Shown here piece after piece: positions 60,095 to 64,000 of a stretch of DNA of 64,000 nucleotides. The DNA is taken from NCBI GenBank assembly GCA_022448365.1, contig JAKVCS010000003.1:496001-560000 (forward strand), read 5' to 3'. The stretch's first letter is position 1, and every line of letters begins with the position of its first letter. Made by a program: the position numbers and the translations under genes. This DNA comes from Saccharospirillaceae bacterium (GTDB lineage: Bacteria; Pseudomonadota; Gammaproteobacteria; Pseudomonadales; Oceanobacteraceae). Below the pieces are notes generated by a model. That model saw only the letters and a list, made by a program, of their open reading frames with translations. It was not told where the DNA came from and did no database searches.

Positions 60095-61142
60095 ACATCC
60101 AAAAGCCAATGCTGAAACATCCGACAATTGGTATGACACTGGCCCATACCGGCTCAAAACCGAACACAATACTGGCAGGAGCTAACAACTCTTCTGCGTA
60201 TTTGTATACCAGCCCCACAAGAATGCCTGAGAAGATGCGATAACCTGGTGTCACCGCCCGCAATGGACCAAAAATAAACGAAATCCCTAATACCACCAGA
60301 GCAAATGTGCCTAGTGGTTGGGATACTTTACGCCAGAACGATAGCAAATAGTTGTCTGCATTCAGCCCCTGGCTTTCCAGGTAACGGGTGTAACGATAGA
60401 GATTCGAGATCGACATATCCCGCGGCTGAACCATCACCACATTAAGACTTTCAGGCGTCAGACCGGTTTTCCAGATGAGGTTGTTGAAAGTTTGTTTCGA
60501 CGTTCGCTCGTCGGCGACTGAAATATCGGTAACCTGTTCCATTAACCACTGTTCACGCTGATAAATCGCACGCTTGGCACTGCGAATACGCTGCAATCGG
60601 GCGCCATCATCAAACTGATAGAGTGTCAGCCCATGAAGCACACCGTTAGGTTCAATGGCCGTAAAGCGCATAAACTCATTGCCTTCACGATGCCAATAAC
60701 CTCGTCCTTTGTTACTGAGAGTCTCGGCTTTTCCCTGAGCCACGGCACGTTGAGATTGAGCAATGCGTTCAAGAGATGGAATGGCGTATTCAGCAATCAA
60801 CATGCTGATAACCATTAATAACGCCACCGGCTTCATGACCGCCAGAGAAATGCGGCCGACGGAAATACCCGCTGCCCGCATCACCGTCAGTTCACTGTTA
60901 GCCGCCATAGTCCCAAGGCCTGCTAAACAGCCAATCAAACAAGCCATTGGCATATATTCGTAAGCACGACGAGGCAAACGCATACCAATAAACTGCAATG
61001 CTTCGACGAACTGATAATCACCTTTCAGCCGCCCTAATTCATCCACCAGTCCAAAAATACCGTCAAGACCAACAATGACCAGCACAACCATCAGGCTGGC
61101 AAACAGTACATTTCGGGCGACGTATTGATCCAAACGATTCAC
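60078..61142 (-). CDS. lptG: LPS export ABC transporter permease LptG
   Basis: This is a 354-residue inner-membrane permease that moves LPS from the inner membrane to the periplasmic bridge. Six transmembrane helices flank a large periplasmic beta-jellyroll domain (about 130-265). Family segments are GFGLVDELGRLKG-like (GIFGLVDELGRLKGDY), EYMPMACLIGCLAGLGTMAANSELTVMRAAGIS and PGYRIFSGILVGLVYK. It follows lptF with a 4-bp overlap on the leftward strand, so the pair is coupled. Confidence 0.95.
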   Translation of the reverse strand: MNRLDQYVARNVLFASLMVVLVIVGLDGIFGLVDELGRLKGDYQFVEALQFIGMRLPRRAYEYMPMACLIGCLAGLGTMAANSELTVMRAAGISVGRISLAVMKPVALLMVISMLIAEYAIPSLERIAQSQRAVAQGKAETLSNKGRGYWHREGNEFMRFTAIEPNGVLHGLTLYQFDDGARLQRIRSAKRAIYQREQWLMEQVTDISVADERTSKQTFNNLIWKTGLTPESLNVVMVQPRDMSISNLYRYTRYLESQGLNADNYLLSFWRKVSQPLGTFALVVLGISFIFGPLRAVTPGYRIFSGILVGLVYKYAEELLAPASIVFGFEPVWASVIPIVGCFSIGFWMLRKAG

Positions 61143-62209
61143 AGCTGTCTCACCTTATAACGACGCATCCATTCAGGCACCAGCATCAACCCAACGCCAA
61201 TCATCAGATAAACGAAATGTAATCCCCAGATTGCACCATCCGCCGGGATTCTGCCCTTTTCGATCATACCAACCAGACCAATAATCAATGAGATATACAA
61301 CATAAACAGAACAATGGCAGGAAATAATTTGGCGAACTTTCCCTGACGCGGATTCACTTTCGACAATGGAAAAGCAATCAGGGTGACAATGGGCACCATA
61401 AGAATTAACGAGATACGCCAGCGCAATTGCCCCTGATGTTTTGGGTTATCAGAACCAATCAGGTCCATGGTCGGTACTGCTTCCTTACGCAATTTCCGCC
61501 GTGCTTCAGGTTCATCCGCAATTTTGACTCCGTATAATTCGAAATCCAGACTTTGCATCGCCAGTTGCCCTGGAGTGACGTCATAGCGCTTACCATCATG
61601 CAGCTCAAGAAAACGTGATCCGGTTTCGTCACTGACGTATTGGGTACCCCGTTTCGCTACCAGCAATGATGTTCCATCGGCGATAAATACATTGCGCATT
61701 TCCGATTTATCGTCCGATAAACGTTCTGCGTAGGTGACGCGTGAACCTTTTTCGGTACTTTGGAAACGTCCGGGAGCCAATAATTCAAACTCGGTCAGTT
61801 GTGATTGTTTTTTATACAACTCTTCCATTTTCTGAGCACCCCATGGGCTCAGATACAGAGTAAAAGAGGCAACTAATAACGTTAGTGCTGCTGCAGGAAT
61901 CATGGTGTAACCCAACAAACGACGGTTGGAGAAACCCGTTGCGGTTAACACCGTCATTTCACTTTCAGCGTACAAACGACCGTAGGTGAGCAGAATTGAA
62001 ATAAATAATGCCAGCGGCAGGATCATTTCCAGAAACGAAGGAAGGCGCAGTAATAAAGTAAAGAATACGATCTCCAAAGAGACTTCACCAGCGGCAGCGG
62101 ATGCCAGCTGGCGGATCAATCGACCACTCATCAGGATCATCAGCAACACCGTGGTCACTGCAAACATAGAACCAGCCAGCTCCCTGGCCAGGTATCGAAA
62201 TAAAATCAA
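61139..62209 (-). CDS. lptF: LPS export ABC transporter permease LptF
   Basis: This is a 356-residue partner of LptG. N-terminal helices (ILFRYLARELAGSMFAVT) are followed by LPLALFISILLTYGRLYAESEMTVLTATGFS and a periplasmic domain (about 125-260). LSKVNPRQGKFAKLFPAIVLFMLY begins the C-terminal helices. The length and plan match LptF. It is the first gene of lptFG and is divergent from pepA, as in many gammaproteobacteria. Confidence 0.95.
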   Translation of the reverse strand: MILFRYLARELAGSMFAVTTVLLMILMSGRLIRQLASAAAGEVSLEIVFFTLLLRLPSFLEMILPLALFISILLTYGRLYAESEMTVLTATGFSNRRLLGYTMIPAAALTLLVASFTLYLSPWGAQKMEELYKKQSQLTEFELLAPGRFQSTEKGSRVTYAERLSDDKSEMRNVFIADGTSLLVAKRGTQYVSDETGSRFLELHDGKRYDVTPGQLAMQSLDFELYGVKIADEPEARRKLRKEAVPTMDLIGSDNPKHQGQLRWRISLILMVPIVTLIAFPLSKVNPRQGKFAKLFPAIVLFMLYISLIIGLVGMIEKGRIPADGAIWGLHFVYLMIGVGLMLVPEWMRRYKVRQL

Positions 62210-62308
62210 ACTAAAAATCCTTAAAAAACTGCCAGACCTTGTAATCTAAAAAACAGGCAGCATCTATACTCTTTAACACTTATACAACATCATGCTGCAG
62301 GAGCAAGT

Positions 62309-63781
62309 ATGCAATATCGGGTTTCCCAGAATTCTGCCACCGACGTCCAGGCGAGCTGTATTGTCGTCACTCTCGACCAGACAGGCAAGCTATCTGAAGC
62401 TGCAGAGGCAATAAATAACGCTGCAAACGGTTTTTTACAGGCTCGGATCAATGCCGGAGATATCAGCGGCAAACTGGCAGAAACTCTACTACTGCCTGGT
62501 GTCGACGGTATCCGTGCAGAACGTGTACTGCTGGTTGGCAGTGGCGATAAACCACAAACCACCGAAACTGCGCTCAAAGTCCTCAATGCCATAGCCGCCG
62601 CGAGTGCCAAATTGCCTGGGTCCGTGGCGCTCAGTATCGACAATCTGGTCAGCGAAGAAGTCAGTGAGTCCTGGTTAGCTGAGCAAACAGCGATGGCCTA
62701 TGGCCGCAGCCAATACCGTTTCACTGCTACCAAGCCACAAAACGATACCGACAAGGCAGAGAAAACAACCGAACACATTATCTGGTTGGGTAATGCTGTA
62801 AGCAGCCAGCTGGAAAAAGGTGAGGCCATCGCCCAAGGGGTGAATTACGCTCGCGATCTCGGTAATCTGCCAGGAAATATTTGTACCCCAAACTACCTCG
62901 CTGAAGAAGCTGAAAAGCTGGCAGAGAATCCCGCCATTGAGACCATCATTATCGATGAAGATCAGATGGAAGCGATGGGTGCTGGCGCCTTCGTATCCGT
63001 TGCCAAGGGTTCCATTGAACCGGGTAAGCTGATCATTATGAAATACTCCGGGGCCGATAACCCTGACGACGCACCTCACATCATCCTTGGCAAGGGCATC
63101 ACATTTGATACCGGTGGCATCAGCCTCAAGCCGGGCGCTAAGATGGATGAAATGAAATACGACATGTGCGGCGCGGCTTCGGTTCTGGGCACCATGCAGG
63201 CAGTGGTTTCACTGCAACCTAAAGTAAACATCATTGGCATGATCACCAGTGCTGAGAACATGCCATCAGGGCACGCTTCCAAACCGGGGGATGTAGTAAC
63301 CAGCTTGTCGGGGAAAACCATCGAAATTCTTAACACGGACGCAGAGGGTCGTCTGGTCCTGTGTGATGCACTGACCTACGGTATCGATAACTTCAAACCT
63401 GCATCCGTCGTTGATATCGCCACATTGACCGGTGCCTGCATGGCGGCACTGGGGGCTGTGAATTCTGGTCTCTTTACTCAGGATGAGGGGCTGGCAAATG
63501 AGCTGCAGCAGGCAGCACTGCATTCGCGTGATAAAGTCTGGCGGCTACCACTGGAAGACGATTATCAGGAGTTACTGGATACCAATTTTGCCGACATGGC
63601 CAACATTGGTGGCCCGCTGGCTGGCGCAACAACGGCAGCCTGCTTCCTGGCACGTTTCACCGAAGGTACTCCATGGGCTCATCTGGATATCGCTGGCACT
63701 GCCTGGGGTGGCGCAGGCAAAACCAAAGGTGCCAGCGGCCGTCCGGTTGCTTTGCTGGTAAATTACTTACTGAATAAATAG
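62309..63781 (+). CDS. pepA: cytosol aminopeptidase (leucyl aminopeptidase)
   Basis: This is a 490-residue M17 peptidase that removes N-terminal amino acids from peptides and needs two metal ions. Metal and catalytic residues are in GKGITFDTGGISLKPGAKMDEMKYDMCGAA and NTDAEGRLVLCDALTY; the N-terminal domain is the usual PepA regulatory part. CAGGAG before the ATG fixes the start. It is divergent from lptF, the classic lptFG/pepA layout. In E. coli PepA also binds DNA; that role here is unknown. Confidence 0.96.
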   Translation: MQYRVSQNSATDVQASCIVVTLDQTGKLSEAAEAINNAANGFLQARINAGDISGKLAETLLLPGVDGIRAERVLLVGSGDKPQTTETALKVLNAIAAASAKLPGSVALSIDNLVSEEVSESWLAEQTAMAYGRSQYRFTATKPQNDTDKAEKTTEHIIWLGNAVSSQLEKGEAIAQGVNYARDLGNLPGNICTPNYLAEEAEKLAENPAIETIIIDEDQMEAMGAGAFVSVAKGSIEPGKLIIMKYSGADNPDDAPHIILGKGITFDTGGISLKPGAKMDEMKYDMCGAASVLGTMQAVVSLQPKVNIIGMITSAENMPSGHASKPGDVVTSLSGKTIEILNTDAEGRLVLCDALTYGIDNFKPASVVDIATLTGACMAALGAVNSGLFTQDEGLANELQQAALHSRDKVWRLPLEDDYQELLDTNFADMANIGGPLAGATTAACFLARFTEGTPWAHLDIAGTAWGGAGKTKGASGRPVALLVNYLLNK

Positions 63782-64000
63782 TCTCCGTACTCCCTCCTCC
63801 CTCTCTGCTGGATGACAACGGCTTTGAGGGTTGAGGGTAACCGCCACAGCAGTCACTGGACTGCCATGGCCAATATCCTCCGGAACCTATTTCACACCTT
63901 TTCTGTCACATCTGCACACTTTGCTTGTCGTTTCTGACTGTTACCATCTGGACAACGACATTAATAACAGCAACAAAAAACAGGAACATCCGATGGCACT
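63782..64000 (+). other. region after pepA with a possible next start codon
   Basis: An ATG at 63993 (ATGGCACT) follows the weak ribosome-binding candidate CAGGAAC, only 8 bases before the window ends. The gene cannot be identified. In related genomes holC or valS often follows pepA, but that is only an expectation. The rest of the segment shows no gene. Confidence 0.3.

Overview
The window looks like chromosomal DNA of a marine-type gammaproteobacterium of the Oceanospirillales/Pseudomonadales kind. The evidence is the cbb3 oxidase cluster with an Anr regulator, the divergent gltA/sdhCDAB-sucAB-lpd-sucCD block, a fadBA operon of pseudomonad type, CheV and YuxH-type (EAL-HDOD) signalling proteins, and FabB without a neighbouring FabA. 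A species cannot be named from the sequence alone. I see no rRNA, tRNA, insertion sequence, prophage or CRISPR array. Gene density is high and base composition looks even, so most of this is core genome.

Layout. 1-180: 5' end of an alpha/beta hydrolase gene. 0.5-10.2 kb: ccoNOQP (cbb3 terminal oxidase), ccoGHIS (assembly and copper supply), a TauE/SafE-like membrane protein and anr, the oxygen sensor expected to control such genes. 10.4-13.7 kb: a small lysozyme-like orphan, ttcA, a secreted hypothetical protein, greB and two small membrane proteins. 13.8-17.1 kb: fadBA for beta-oxidation. 17.5 kb: a secreted PilJ_N-like protein. 18.5-31.4 kb: the TCA block, in which gltA and sdhC diverge from a shared promoter region and sdhCDAB-sucAB-lpd-sucCD reads leftward. 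31.7-35.4 kb: signalling genes (a CheZ-like phosphatase candidate, CheV, EAL-HDOD) with a MOSC protein among them. 35.4-41.7 kb: an operon of an AGPS-like FAD oxidase, a GlpD-like dehydrogenase and an FGGY kinase, divergent from an AraC-type regulator. 41.9 kb: rhlE. 43.4-49.1 kb: an envelope block with waaC, a UPF0104 protein, a polyprenyl-phosphate glycosyltransferase, an ArnT-like transferase and a PAP2 phosphatase. 49.6-56.0 kb: fabB and a very large single-chain acyl-CoA carboxylase. 56.0-64.0 kb: a Cys-rich secreted protein, a degenerate sensor protein, pdxH, an RDD protein, lptGF and pepA.

The genes fit an aerobic to microaerobic respirer living on lipids or organic acids: beta-oxidation feeds acetyl-CoA to the TCA cycle, electrons go through succinate dehydrogenase and a GlpD-like enzyme, and cbb3 oxidase is the low-oxygen end point. 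The most unusual item is the 1644-residue protein at 51027-55961. It joins carboxyltransferase alpha, a helical middle region of about 500 residues, carboxyltransferase beta, biotin carboxylase and a biotinyl domain in one chain, with the two carboxyltransferase halves in the opposite order to eukaryotic ACC. Other points of interest are the AGPS/GlpD/FGGY operon with hairpins in both gaps, the CheZ-like D-x3-Q protein beside cheV, and the lipid A/polyprenyl-sugar cassette.
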